Program-made: the position numbers and the translations under genes
Notes under the pieces: model-generated
Databases searched by the model: none
Seen by the model: the letters and a program-made list of their open reading frames with translations, nothing else
Told to the model about the DNA's origin: nothing
Shown: positions 1-12,200 of the stretch, in pieces
Position numbering within the stretch: the first letter of the stretch is position 1
How the letters are laid out: each line of letters opens with the position of its first letter
DNA from: Bacteroidales bacterium Bact_19
GTDB taxonomy: Bacteria > Bacteroidota > Bacteroidia > Bacteroidales > ML635J-15
Direction: 5' to 3'
NCBI GenBank assembly: GCA_001603595.1
Contig: LUZK01000032.1
Coordinates: forward strand, 1 to 42,082
DNA length: 42,082 nt

Positions 1-1188
1 TTACTTTTGCTACCGGGAGTAATAGACGATCAGGTTCATTTTCGGGAGCCTGGCTTAACTCATAAAGCGGATATTTTTTCGGAATCTTGTGCAGCAGCTG
101 CAGGTGGAGTAACCTCATATATTGATATGCCAAACACAAATCCGCCAACAATTTCAAATGAATTACTGTTTGAAAAATTAAAAATTGCTTCAGAAAATTC
201 CGTTGTGAATTATTCTTTTATGCTTGGGGCAAGCGAAAATAATCTTGATGAAATTTTATCTATAGATAAGTCAATTGTTCCTGCATTAAAAATTTTTCTT
301 GGCTCTTCAACCGGAGATTTATTGGTATCGGATAAAGAAAATATTTTTAAAATATTCAAAGCTTCTCCTGTAATAATAGCTGCTCATTGTGAGGATGATA
401 GCGTTATTGCCAGAGAACTCGAAAAATTTAAACAAAAATACGGTGAAAATATTCCATTTCAATACCATTCAAAAATACGTTCTGCAGAAGCTTGTTATAG
501 ATCATCTTCTTTTGCTGTGAAAACAGCTCTTAAAACCGGAGCTCGGTTGCATCTTTTTCATCTAAGCACTGCAGCAGAAACTGAATTGTTGTCAACAAAA
601 AAACTGAATGATAAGCAAATAACAGCCGAAGTATGTGTTCATCATCTCTGGTTTAATGAAGATGATTATAAGAAACTTGGGGCAAAAATAAAATGGAATC
701 CTGCTATTAAAACAGAGTCAGACAGACTAGCCCTAATCGAAGCTCTTAAAAACGGAAAAATAGATGTGGTTGCTACTGATCATGCTCCGCATACATTAGA
801 TGAAAAAAATAAACCTTATTTAAAATGTCCATCGGGAGCTCCTATGGTTCAGCATTCCTTAAATGTTATGCTTGAGCTGGCCGAACGCGGAAATTTTAAT
901 GTTGAAGAAGTTGTAAAATGGATGTGTCATAATCCTGCCGAATTATTTAAGATAGATAGAAGAGGATTTATTAAGGAGAATTATTACGCTGATCTTGTTT
1001 TGGTTTCATTAAATGAACAAACTTTTATTAAGAAAGAAAATCTATTTTACAAATGCGGATGGTCTCCTCTTGAAGGAGAATCTTTTTATTCGAGGATTAT
1101 AACTACTTTTGTAAATGGCAGAATTGTTTATCATAATGGCAAAATTATTGATAAAAAGGCTGCAAAGCAATTAAAGTTTAACAATTAA
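1..1188 (+). CDS. pyrC: Dihydroorotase (class I), 5' end cut by window edge
   Basis: Cyclises N-carbamoyl-aspartate to dihydroorotate, the third step of de novo pyrimidine synthesis, in the cytoplasm. The frame is open to base 1 and starts inside the protein, at the strand carrying the first metal site (LLLPGVIDDQVHFREPG), so roughly 50-60 N-terminal residues are missing. The TTG at base 7 is not a real start. Visible class I landmarks are HFREPG, the ALKIFLGSSTGD segment with the lysine that is carbamylated in this family (about 286-320), AHCEDD, LFHLST and the late ATDHAPH motif (about 772-795). The usual first metal-binding His of DxHxH is Gln here (DDQVH), which I recall as common in Bacteroidota homologues. 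Ten bases separate it from the next gene, so co-transcription is likely. Confidence 0.95.
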   Translation, partial: LLLLPGVIDDQVHFREPGLTHKADIFSESCAAAAGGVTSYIDMPNTNPPTISNELLFEKLKIASENSVVNYSFMLGASENNLDEILSIDKSIVPALKIFLGSSTGDLLVSDKENIFKIFKASPVIIAAHCEDDSVIARELEKFKQKYGENIPFQYHSKIRSAEACYRSSSFAVKTALKTGARLHLFHLSTAAETELLSTKKLNDKQITAEVCVHHLWFNEDDYKKLGAKIKWNPAIKTESDRLALIEALKNGKIDVVATDHAPHTLDEKNKPYLKCPSGAPMVQHSLNVMLELAERGNFNVEEVVKWMCHNPAELFKIDRRGFIKENYYADLVLVSLNEQTFIKKENLFYKCGWSPLEGESFYSRIITTFVNGRIVYHNGKIIDKKAAKQLKFNN

Positions 1189-1198
1189 TAATGATCTG

Positions 1199-1711
1199 AT
1201 GAAGAGAAATGTTTTGAGTTTTACAGTTTTATTAATTTGCATTCAAGGATTTTCTCAATTAAACCGAATCGTTTTTGATGAGAAAAAAAATGCAGAAATT
1301 TTGTTCGGGGAATTTACAATTGATTTTATTGCAACTTCTGAATATAACGAATGGTTCGCCCCTGAATATAACAGCTATCAAGTTAAAAAGGAGGTTTTTA
1401 CACCCGATTTAAGAGTTGCATTCGATAGTATTTATATTTTTGCAGCTTCGTGGTGCAGTGATACACGGCGAGAATTGCCTAGATTTTGTAAAATTATTGA
1501 TGAAATTGATATTTTTGATGAAACAAAGTTGAGATTTATAGCTGTTGACTCTAATAAGAAAACAGATATTCTCGAAACAGAGGATTTTTACCTTCAATTT
1601 GTTCCTACTTTTATTTTTTATTTTCATGGCGAAGAACTTTGCAGAATAGTTGAAGAACCAAGAGAAAGCCTCGAAGAGGATATGGTCGATCTTTTAAAGA
1701 GAATCCAATAG
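1199..1711 (+). CDS. Exported thioredoxin-fold protein with a single active-site Cys
   Basis: 170 aa. Residues 1-19 form a signal peptide ending near GFSQ, so the product should be periplasmic or membrane-associated. The centre has a thioredoxin-like beta strand followed by AASWCSDTRREL, the position of the WCxxC redox motif, and later a cis-Pro-type VPTFIFY segment that matches the thioredoxin fold. The second cysteine of CxxC is Thr (C-S-D-T), so a classical dithiol exchange is not possible with this motif alone; a monothiol role or a structural role is more likely. It follows pyrC by 10 bases on the same strand. The exact substrate cannot be read from the sequence. Confidence 0.7.
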   Translation: MKRNVLSFTVLLICIQGFSQLNRIVFDEKKNAEILFGEFTIDFIATSEYNEWFAPEYNSYQVKKEVFTPDLRVAFDSIYIFAASWCSDTRRELPRFCKIIDEIDIFDETKLRFIAVDSNKKTDILETEDFYLQFVPTFIFYFHGEELCRIVEEPRESLEEDMVDLLKRIQ

Positions 1712-1836
1712 ATGTTATTATCGAAAATAATAAATAGTAAAAAATAAAATTTTAATTCTTCGGGAACTTTTTTTCCGGTTTTTGTGTCTAATGTAAAAAT
1801 GGTATTGATTTTGATTGGTCATTTAAAAGTTTTGTG

Positions 1837-2208
1837 ATGCAAAAATTGGTTTTCAAAACGGAAAATGGGAGCGTAACTCTTACAAACGACCAGAAAGTTA
1901 TTCTGGATTTTCCTCCTTTATATCTTAATGTTGATATTAAAAGATACAAAGAGCTCGTGGATTCTATTAATGATATTTTTAACAGCAAAAGTTTTGATGA
2001 AGAATTTTTAAATAAGCATATCGCAAATTTCGAAATGTGGAAGATTTTGTTTGATGTGCTTTCCGAAGAGCAGAAGCAAGAATTTTTAAAATTGCTTAAT
2101 TATCCATTGATGTTTTTAGATACTGGCTTCTATATCGAAGAAGATTTGAATATTGACGAACAAGATAAAATTGCAAAAGATAAATTATTGGATATTTGTT
2201 TAAATTAG
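1837..2208 (+). CDS. Unrecognised 123-aa protein
   Basis: I do not recognise this family. I chose the ATG at 1837; a GTG codon lies immediately before it at 1834. The protein is acidic, without signal peptide or membrane segment, and the second half looks helical (FEMWKILFDVLSEEQKQEF). It begins with a short beta-rich stretch (KLVFKTENGSVTLTNDQKV). It ends 9 bases before the convergent end of the DUF58 gene. The 125-base gap upstream has no obvious terminator, so it may be transcribed with the preceding genes. Confidence 0.5.
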   Translation: MQKLVFKTENGSVTLTNDQKVILDFPPLYLNVDIKRYKELVDSINDIFNSKSFDEEFLNKHIANFEMWKILFDVLSEEQKQEFLKLLNYPLMFLDTGFYIEEDLNIDEQDKIAKDKLLDICLN

Positions 2209-2217
2209 GCTAAAAAA

Positions 2218-3144
2218 TTAGAAATATTTTTCCCTTTTAATAATATAGGATTTTAAAACTTCGCTGAATCTGTTGTTTATATCCGCCTGTATCAGGTCTA
2301 TTGAAAACTGATTACATTTAGTTTCAATTTCTTTTACAAGCTCAGCAGTTCTTTCGACATAAATATTTCTGATTTCGTTTGGGTTTAGTTTGATTATGTT
2401 GTTGGTTTCGAGGTCAATAAACTTATATGGACGATTAGCAAAAGCAAATTCTTGTTCCAATTTTTTATCAGTAACCTGAAATATAATAACTTCGTGCTTA
2501 TTGTATTTAAGGTGTTGAACAGAACTAAAAAATTTTTCTACTTCATCCTTATTTGTAAAAAACAAGTCAGAAAAGATTATAACCAAAGAACGTTTGTGGA
2601 TAATTTCTGCAAGTTGATGTATTACCGAAGATATATCAGTATTTTTTTGCAAACCTATATTAGTTGGGTTTATGAGTTTTCTGAGGTTATTATATAATAC
2701 TTGTGCATGAACATAATTTGATTTTGCGTTTTCGTGAAAAATAATTTCTTTGTTAAAAGCAGAAAGTCCTACAGCATCTCTTTGTTTGCGGAGTAAATAA
2801 ATTAAAGCGGCTGAGCAATAAATCGAAAAAATAAGTTTATTGTATTTTTTGTTATCGTATGGGAAAAGCATTGATGATGAACAGTCAAGAAATATTTGAG
2901 CTCGCAAGTTGGTTTCTTCTTCGTATCTTTTTACAAAAAGTTTTTCTGTTCGTGCATATAATTTCCAATCTATATGTTTTGTGCTTTCTCCTTTATTGTA
3001 AATTCTATGTTCTGCAAATTCTACAGAGAACCCATGATATGGACTTTTATGTAATCCTGTAATAAAACCTTCAACAACTTGCTGAGCAATAAATTCCAGA
3101 TTGTCAAAATCCGGGAAATGTTCTATGTCTGATAAATATTCCAC
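2218..3144 (-). CDS. DUF58 / von Willebrand A-type protein
   Basis: About 308 aa from the GTG at 3144. The core matches the Bacteroidota DUF58 family: VVEGFITGLHKSPYHGFSVE, then EHRIYNKGESTKHIDWKLYART and KLFVKRYEEETN, followed by a VWA-like domain with a DxSxS metal-adhesion motif (LDCSSSM). DUF58 proteins usually sit beside a MoxR AAA ATPase and Bat/VWA genes; none is here, so this copy is solitary within the window. An ATG further upstream at 3231 would extend the frame by 29 residues, but it lies in the loop of the terminator hairpin at 3217-3246 and the added sequence has no family similarity, so I prefer GTG. A -7-like element is at 3159-3166. The cellular role is not established. Confidence 0.85.
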   Translation of the reverse strand: MEYLSDIEHFPDFDNLEFIAQQVVEGFITGLHKSPYHGFSVEFAEHRIYNKGESTKHIDWKLYARTEKLFVKRYEEETNLRAQIFLDCSSSMLFPYDNKKYNKLIFSIYCSAALIYLLRKQRDAVGLSAFNKEIIFHENAKSNYVHAQVLYNNLRKLINPTNIGLQKNTDISSVIHQLAEIIHKRSLVIIFSDLFFTNKDEVEKFFSSVQHLKYNKHEVIIFQVTDKKLEQEFAFANRPYKFIDLETNNIIKLNPNEIRNIYVERTAELVKEIETKCNQFSIDLIQADINNRFSEVLKSYIIKREKYF

Positions 3145-3158
3145 AATAGCTGTTTTTG

Positions 3159-3166
3159 CAAAAATA
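3159..3166 (-). promoter_or_regulatory. Candidate Bacteroidota -7 element for the DUF58 gene
   Basis: Reading on the minus strand, TATTTTTG matches the TAnnTTTG consensus and ends 14 bases before the GTG start at 3144. No good TTTG -33 box is found at the usual distance, so this is only a candidate. Confidence 0.35.
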
Positions 3167-3216
3167 AGGATTTTTATTTTCAAACCATAAATGATTGTTG
3201 AGTTTAAGAAAATAAA

Positions 3217-3246
3217 AAAAAGGAGGAACATGTGTTCCTCCTTTTT
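3217..3246 (-). terminator. Perfect 13-bp hairpin terminator, usable in both directions
   Basis: Arms 3217-3229 and 3234-3246 pair perfectly (AAAAAGGAGGAAC / GTTCCTCCTTTTT) around the loop ATGT. On the minus strand it is followed by a long T-run, so it ends transcription of the giant adhesin gene that stops at 3262 and separates it from the DUF58 gene. Confidence 0.85.
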
Positions 3247-3261
3247 AGTAAGAAATTATTT

Positions 3262-6200
3262 TTACTCGATGACAATTTTTTCAATAAATATTCTATCATC
3301 GGTAATAATTCTAATGTGGTAAACTCCCGGGTTAACATCAACCTTAACTTCTTCAACAGTATTTTTCACATCCTTTAATGATTTTTCTGTAATAATAGCA
3401 GATTTTGAATCAAATATCTGGTATATTACGTTACCATCAAGGCTTGTGAAATTAATGATGAAGTTACCCTTGTTGGGGTTAGGATAGATTTTAATTCCTG
3501 CAGATTCGTTTATGCTAATTTCAGAAGCAACATCAACAGTAACAGTCCAGTTAGCATTATCAGTGCCATTTTCTGCAACAATATTGTAAATTACAGGATT
3601 TGTGAAATTGTTAGCAGTAACACCGCTTACTTGTGGAACACCGTTAACATAAGCTGTAGCTCCTTGGGATAAAGTGAAACTAGCAACGAGATTAGTTAAA
3701 TCAGTGCCATTTTGTACTACAATATAAACAGTTTTTGCCGAAGGAATTATTGTTGCAGGGTTAACATCCAGAGCACCAAATGTGAATGTTAAGATGTCGG
3801 TTTCGTTGTTATATGCCAAAGTCGTAAAGCTATAAGGACCAGTCAGAGTTGATGTAGAGAGCCCGCAAATTGTTTCAATATAAACATCATATTGAGTATC
3901 AGCAGTTAAACCTGTGATTGTGTATGATGAAGGATTTACATTCTGAATTATATCTCCTTCGCTTAAAGGATCAAATCCTGTAGTTCCGAAATAAATATTA
4001 ACATGATTACCACCGGAATTGTCTGTCCAGGTTATTGTTGCAGAGGTAGGTGTGATTTCACTTACAACAATATTTTGAGGTTCAGGACAATCTGAGGTTG
4101 TGAAAGAGACAGGTCCAATAATTGCGGAGAATACTGTTCCACACAAAGATTCAACGTAGAAATCATAAGCAGTTGCAGCATCTAATCCTGTAAGAGTGAA
4201 TGGATTTTGGTTAATATTCATTAAAACATTACCTTCAGTTTGAGGATCAAATCCTTGCGGACCGTAGTAAATATTAACCCAACCTGCTCCGCTGTTATCA
4301 GTCCATGAAAGTTGTGCGGAATTATGAGTAATATTGGAAACACTTAGATCAGAAGGATCTTCACAGATGAAATCATAAATGGTGATATTGTCAATGAAAG
4401 CATCTGGTCCGTATCCAGAAGTGAAAATTATACGGAATTTAATATTGTCTGCAAAAGCATCCAGATATATTTCGCCACTAGATACGTAAGTTCCCGGAGT
4501 TGTAGTGGAAGCTCCATCATTTGAATTTAATTGTTCTCCAGTTTTCATCCAAACAGATGTCCAAGATAGTCCTCCATTGTCAGAAACAAAAACTTCAATT
4601 TTATCATTCGGGTAACTTGCATTATATAAGTGAGACCATTTAAACTCTAGTCTTGGATTGGTGAGTGATGAAATATCAAAATCAGGACTTGTCATGTAGG
4701 CTGTATTTCCCGATGACCAAGACCAGAAGTTTGCACGTACGGCATTACCTAAATATTGAGAAACAGTCTGTGTTCCACTTGTTAAGTCCCAACAATCGGT
4801 AATAGCTGTCCAGTTATCGAATTCTTCAACCCATGGAAATACATCAATAACATTACAAGGAGTTTTGAAGTTGTATTGAACCCAATCGGAATCACCAAAA
4901 ATACCACCACAATTAGCCATAATGTAAATTGTGTAGTTTGTATTTCCTTGTAATCCGGTTAGTTCAACTTGATTAGAAGTTAAATTAAGAAGTGTACCTG
5001 TACCTTGAACAAAGCCTGCCAGACCATATTCAATAGTCCATTCAGTTTCTGAATAGCCGGGATTCCATCCTATAACAACAGATGATGGAGTTGAACTTAA
5101 AGTTTGGACATTTGATACAGGAGGACATAATTCTGTAGTGGAATAAGTGAATGGTCCAACCCAAGTTGATGTTCCATTAACTCCACAATTTGCTCTCACA
5201 TAGATATCATACGCAGTTTCAACATTAAGTCCCGAAATTGTGAATGGATTTGTATTAACATTAATTTGAGTGCCTTCTCCATAAATGAATCCTTGTAATC
5301 CGTATACTACATCCCATTCTGTTTCATCCCCTGTAGTATTTATTTGAATAGTTAAGGATTCATAGTTAGCGATAACTAATGATGTTCCTTGAACAGGAGG
5401 ACAAGCATCTGTTGTTGACCATGAGAATGGTCCTGTCCAAATACTTTCATCACCAATTCCACATAATGCTCTAACATAAACTTGATAGTTTGTGGTTGGA
5501 GTTAATCCGGTGATTTGGTATTGCGTAGTGTTAACGATTTCAGAAATACCTTGTGTTTGAGGATCAAAACCTGCAGGTCCGTATAAAACTTCCCATACTG
5601 TAGCTGTGCCGTTTTCGTTCCATCCAATTGTGGTTTGGAAACCGGAGTTTGTTATGATATTAATGTTGCTTGGAGCAGGACATGTTTCATTATAAATTTG
5701 AATTTTGTCAATATGCCAGCCTTGTCTTTGAATAGATCCATCAGATTTAAGGCGGAATCTGATCCAAACTTCACTTTGTCCAGCAATCTCGGCCAATGAA
5801 AATTTTTCGGTTTTCCACAATGTATTTGAAGGGGTTGCACTTGACCAACCTGCATAAGCTCCTTCGGTAAATGCCGGTCCTTCTGGAGAGTTGTATGATG
5901 GAGTAGTATAATTTCCTGTACCTAAATATGCAGAAACAGGAAGAATTGTCCAAGTAGTTCCATTTGTGGAATATTCAACATAGCAATGGTCATAATTATT
6001 TTCGGTTAAAGCCATATTAGAGAATTGCAGTACAGGATTAACAACAGTACTTAAATCAACCGGACATTGAGTAACTAAAATATTTGTATTAGTTGCTCCG
6101 TAAGGATTTTTTGCTGAGAATGTTCCTGAACTTGCTACAGTATTAGTGGTTATCCAGTTGACAGTATTTCCGGTTGCATTTTTGAAAAGGCTGAATCCTG

Positions 6201-9200
6201 ATTCAAAATCCTCTGTCAGAGGAATTGAAAGGGAACCTTCGCATCCAGTTGTAATAATTAGAACAGATGACCATATACTGGTATTTCCACCTCCGCAATT
6301 TGCTCTCACATAAACATTATAAGTTGTTAGAGGAGTTAATCCTGTAAAGGTGTAAGGATTTGTATTTAATCCCGTAATCAAAGTCCCTTCGGTATTGGGG
6401 TCGAATCCTGATGGTCCATAAACAATATCCCATTCGGAAATTCCTCCTGCTTGAGTCCATGATAATGTAGCGGAGTTGGCAGTAATACCTGATGCATTTA
6501 GATTTGTTGGTTCAGGGCAAGTTTCATCAAGAATTTGAATTTTGTCAATATGCCAGCCTTGTCTTTGAATAATACCATCAGATTTAAGGCGGAATCTAAT
6601 CCAAACTTCGCTTTGTCCAGCAACTGAAGATAAAGAGAATTTTTCGGTTTTCCACAATGTATTTGAAGGGGAAGCACTTGCCCAACCTGTATAAGCACTT
6701 TCTGTAAATGCCGGGCCTTCAGGACTGTTATATAAAGGAGTAGTATAATTTCCTGTACCTAAGTATGCAGAAACAGGAAGAATTGTCCAGGTACTTCCAT
6801 TTGTTGAATACTCTACATAGCAGTGGTCGTAATTGTTTTCGGTAAGAGCCATATTAGAGAATTGCAGTACAGGGTTAACAGCAGTACTTAAATCAACCGG
6901 ACATTGAGTAAATAAAATATTTGTATTAGTTGCTCCGTAAGGATTTTTTGCTGAGAATGTTCCCATACTAGCTACTGTATTAGTTGTTTCCCAAAGTACA
7001 TTGTTCCCGGCAGCATTCTTAAATATACCTAAACCTGTTTCAAAACTTTCTGATACAGGTAAAACAAAAGCTGAGGAACATCCTGTATTAAAGTTTAGAG
7101 CAGTAGACCACGAACTGTAATTACTCATACCACAATCAGATCTTAAATAAACTGTATAATCAGTCAGGGGTGCTAATCCGGTAATTGTGTATGTAGTTGA
7201 GGATACTCCTGAAATCAAAGTACCTTCATTATTTGGATTAAATCCAGGCGTTCCATAAATAAGGTCCCATTGTGATGCAGTACCAACTTCTGTCCAGCTA
7301 ATAGTTATTGAAGTTCCAGAAGGAGCAGTTGCATTAATGTTAATAGGAGCAACACATGAGGGATAAGTTGTAAAGTTAGTTGGACCTGTCCATGTACTAG
7401 TTTCAGCACCACAAACAGTTCTAACATAAACAGAATATTGGGTTTCAGGAGACAGTCCGGTAATAGTATATGGATTTGTTGTAATGTTTGAGATTATAGT
7501 TCCTTGAGAATTCGGATCAAATCCGGGAGTTCCAATGACAATTTCCCATTCGGATCCTGCTATTAATTCCGTCCAGCTAATCTGAGTTGAATTTGAAGTA
7601 ACTAGCCCAGAGTTTACACTAAGAGGTTCGAAGCAGGAAGGTAATGGGCGCACAATAACATTGTCAACAAACAAATCATTATCGGCATTTGAAATAGTAG
7701 ATTCTCCGTAGAACCCGAATTTTACAATACCGGAATATCCTGTTAAATCAATGAATACATGTTCCCCAGTATTGCTTATGTTATTGTAAACATATGGAGA
7801 ACCTTGATTATCCCACATTCTTAGTACATTTGTTGATGTCCATGTTGTTCCACCATCGGTAGAAATTACCACAGCAAATTTATCATCAACACCACTTTGA
7901 CTAGGAGGATTTGTTGAGCTAGATGCAGTAAGAGCGAGATCGAATTCAAGAAGTTTAGGCTCTGAGATATTACCTAAATCAATCTGAGGTGTAAATAGCC
8001 ATCCAAACCTATTGGTAGAGTAAATATTTATCTTTGCAGCTCCTGTTGCGCCAACATTTGCAAATCCATCAGCCACCCATAAAGTTGAAGGTGTTGTTAA
8101 AACAGAAGGATTAGCGAGTTGTCCGGTTGCTCTATCCCAACAAAGTGGTGGGAATGTTCCTGAAAAGTTTTGACTAAATATGATTGGAAAAACTCCACAT
8201 CCTGTAGTGAAACTTACTGCTGTTGACCATGGACTTAAATCTCCTCCTCCACAATTTGCTCTAACATAAGCTTGATAATTAGTTCCAGGAATTAACCCAC
8301 TAAGAGTATAAGGCTGTGTTGAAATTCCTGTAACCAATGTTCCACTTGTATATGGATCGAATCCTGTAATACCATAAATAATATCCCATTCTGTAGCAGA
8401 ACCGTTTTCTGTCCAGTTTAGAGTTGTTTCATAAGCAGTGGTGCTACTTGCAGAAAGCGCTGTCGGGATAGGACATGTAGGTTCTGTAATTGATGTAGCA
8501 GGTCCTACCCATTCACTAACAGAACTTGAGCAATTCCTTCTAACATAAAAATGATATGCAGTCCCCGGCGTTAATCCGGTTACTGTATATGGATTTGTTA
8601 TAATATTTTCTATGAGTGTTCCTTGAGTTTCTGGATTAAATCCAGGAGCTCCATAAATTATATCCCATTCAGTTCCAACAAATACTTCTGTCCAATTTAA
8701 GTCAACCGAATTTATTGTAGGATTTGAAGCAGTGATGCTACTAGGATTTGGGCATTCTGGAATTTCAGTAACAGCTACATTATCAATAAATAAATCATTG
8801 TCTGCATTAGATATTGTAGATTCTCCGTAAAAGCCTATTTTTACAAATCCGGTATAGGAAGATAAATCAATTACTACATGCTGTCCTGTATTACTAATAT
8901 TATTATAAACATTAGGAGAGCCTTGATTGTCCCATAATTTTAATATATTATTAGAACTCCAAGTTGCACCATTATCGGTTGAAATAACAACGGCAAATTT
9001 GTCATCAACACCAGATTGAGATGGAGGATTAGTACTACTATATGCAGTAAGAGCCAAATCAAATTCCAGCATATAATTATTAGAACCATCTCCTAAATCA
9101 ATAGTTGGTGTTATAAACCAGGCAAATCTATTTGTACCATAAATATTAATTCTTGCAGCACCTGTTGTACCAACATTTGCAAATCCGTCAGCAATCCAAA

Positions 9201-12200
9201 GAGTCGAAGTCGTGAGTGTTGAGTTTACTGTCAACTGTCCTTGTCTTCTTAACCAACATGAAGGGGGAAATGTTCCCGAAAAGTTTTCGAGCCATGGGGG
9301 AGTAACTTCGTTACAATCAGTTGTAAAACTCAAAGCAGAAGACCATACACTTTGTTCACTACCACAATCAGCTTGAACATAAACCTGATATGCAGTTGTT
9401 GGATTTAGACCTGTAATTGTATAAGGTAAAGAAGTTATTCCGGAAATTATAGTTCCGGTACCTAAAGTGAAACCGGTTGGTCCGTATTGAATATTCCATT
9501 GTGTTGTTCCTCCAACCGGATTCCAGTTGATAGTAGCAGTGGTACCGGTGGCTGATACAAATGCAAGACTTGTTGGAACAGGGCATGTAGCTAAAGTTGT
9601 GAATGAAATAGGTCCAACTAAAGAACTGTTACCATTGGCTCCACAGTTTGCTCTAATATATGCCTGATATTGAGTTTCCGGAATAAGACCTGTAATTGTA
9701 TAAGGATTTTCAGTAATTCCGTTCAAAATAGTTCCCTCAATAGAAGGATTAAAACCTTGTGGTCCATATATTATAGTCCATTCTGTAGCTCCGTCAATTT
9801 GTGTCCATGAAAGTTCAGCTGAGTTTGCTGTAATGTTCGAGGCAGCAAATGCTGTAGGATTTGGACATGGAACTAAAGTTGTGAAGTTAATTGGGCCTAT
9901 CCAAGGGCTGAATTCATCTCCATCACACTTTGTCCTAATATAAACATAATAAGTTGTTGATGGGGCTAAGCCAGTTAATGTATATGGAGGCATTCCAGTA
10001 TCATCAATAAGAATTCCTTGTGTTTCAGGATCAAATCCGGATGTTGTACTGTATTTTATTTGCCAGTTACTGGTAGTTCCAATAGGATTCCAATTCAGAG
10101 TTACCTGTGAGATTAATGGATTGATAGCAGCGAATCCGCTTGGATCAGGACAGGTTTCGTTATAAATATTTATGTCATCAATATACCATCCATTGTACAT
10201 AATGCTTCCGTCTGATTTAAGTCTAAAACGAACATAAGTTGTTCCCGACTTGTAATTTGTAAGCGAAAACTTTTCTTTTTTCCACCATGTATTTTGTGCT
10301 GGAACATTTGTTGTTCCCCAGTCTGTATAGGAAGTTGTCATAAAACATCTACCTTCGGGAGTATTGTAGAGAGGAGTAACATAATTTCCCTGTCCTAAAT
10401 AAGCTTCTATAGGAAAAATAGTCCATGTTGTACCGTCAGTAGAAACTTCAACATAACAGTGGTCAAAATTGTTTTCTGTTTTAGCTATATGCCAAAAGCT
10501 AAGTACTGGATTATCTACATTATTAATATTAAGTGGTCCAATAATTTTTAAAATATTATTGTTTGATGCTCCATAAGGATTATGAAATGATTTTGTACCT
10601 TCCTTAAATATAGTAGAATTTACGACCCAGTTAACTTGGTTTCCAGGGGCATTTTCAAAGTAAAATTGAGTTCCTTCAAATCCTTCGAACAGAGGGAATG
10701 TCGCATAGATAGTGTTATCCACAACTACATTTGCTTGTCCTGTAGCGAAATAATAATAGTTTGCAGGATTGTTGAAATTGGTTGCTGTGGCAGCTATAAA
10801 ATCTAATTTTATAGTGTAAGAATTTTCTGTTGGAATATTTTGTAAATTGACTGTAATTGTCTGGATAGTATTAGATAATGCTAAAATAGGACTTCTGTCT
10901 AATGTATTTGGATCATCAAGTAAAGTTAGCCATAATTCTTGTTCTCCACCAACAAAAGTGTATGTAGCAAAAGCAACAGAATTTAATTCAATACTCATTT
11001 GTGTTCCTGCAGGCAATTGAGCTCCCGGAAAAGAGATTAACACATCCCATAATAAATCATTAGGAAAATCAGGTAAAAATTCTGCAATTGTTGTTGTTGA
11101 AGTAATTGTTGCAGTTTCAGTTGAATTTATTGTTTGGGTAGTGGGGAGAACAGTCATGCTTGTATTATCTATACCATCTTGAATTGCGACTTCTACTGGA
11201 GTTGCAATATCCAATGTAACATTGTCAGTTCCAAGAATATAATAATTAGCGGGAGTGTTATAATCGTCATCTGCTACGCTGCTAATTGTGAGTATGTAAT
11301 CTCCACCGTTAAGTCCTATAAATGTAAATTCCCAAACTTGTGTTTGATTTGAGAATGATGCTAAAGTTGGTCTGGAAATTCCTAACATTTCAGTTATCCA
11401 TAAGTTGCTAGTTGGAGAGCTAACGTTATAGTCATAATTAATACTGAAAGCAGTATTTTTTATGTTTATAACAGTTCCAGCATTTATCTGAATATTGCTT
11501 TCAATTTTAATATCACTCAGTACATCTAATGGTAATTCAGGTAAAAAAGTCGGATATTGGATTGTAGTAGAAAAGAAAATGTCATCCTGGTAAGTTGCAA
11601 CAATAGTTGCTGGTGAATTATTTAATAAAGTGTTTGAAGCTGCATGCTGCAGGGCAGCAACTGCATTTGTTTTGTCAACAACAGTAAAATTGTCAATAAG
11701 CATTTCACTTACACCGGGGTTAATTCCAACATTAAAATAAAATACAATATTTACTTCTAATTTTACTGCATTTGCAGGAGCTTGAAGTGGGTTTTGAGGA
11801 TTTTTGAATTCAATCCAGTTTCCTAATGTGTTTGGGCTAAGAGTGTTTTCTGTAACAGTAGAAATCACTGCATCAGATGCATCTTTCCACTTTAGGTTGG
11901 TCATTCTGATTTTGATAAGATCGTCGTTAGCTTTTAACATTACAGCTAAGTCGTACCAATTCCCGGGAGTAATGTCATTAACGGTAGTTGATATATACCC
12001 GTCTGCACCAGGGTTATAACTATTGGCAATAACACTTAGTGCATCACCTGTAACACCTTGTCCTGAGGCTTGAGCAAAATTGATATTAGTGCCAAAATTG
12101 GCCACACAAGTCCATCCGTCCGGATTGGAACCTGTCCAGTATTCAAAATCTCCATTTGATACAGTTTGTGCATTTAAATTAATGAAGGCAAAAACTGTTG

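Noticed and set aside
7-1188. TTG at base 7 as the dihydroorotase start
   Set aside because: The frame is open to base 1 and the protein begins in the middle of the metal-binding strand, so the gene is simply cut by the window edge.
5652-6698. Repeated short minus-strand frames within the adhesin gene
   Set aside because: They are alternate-frame shadows that recur only because the modules are duplicated in DNA.
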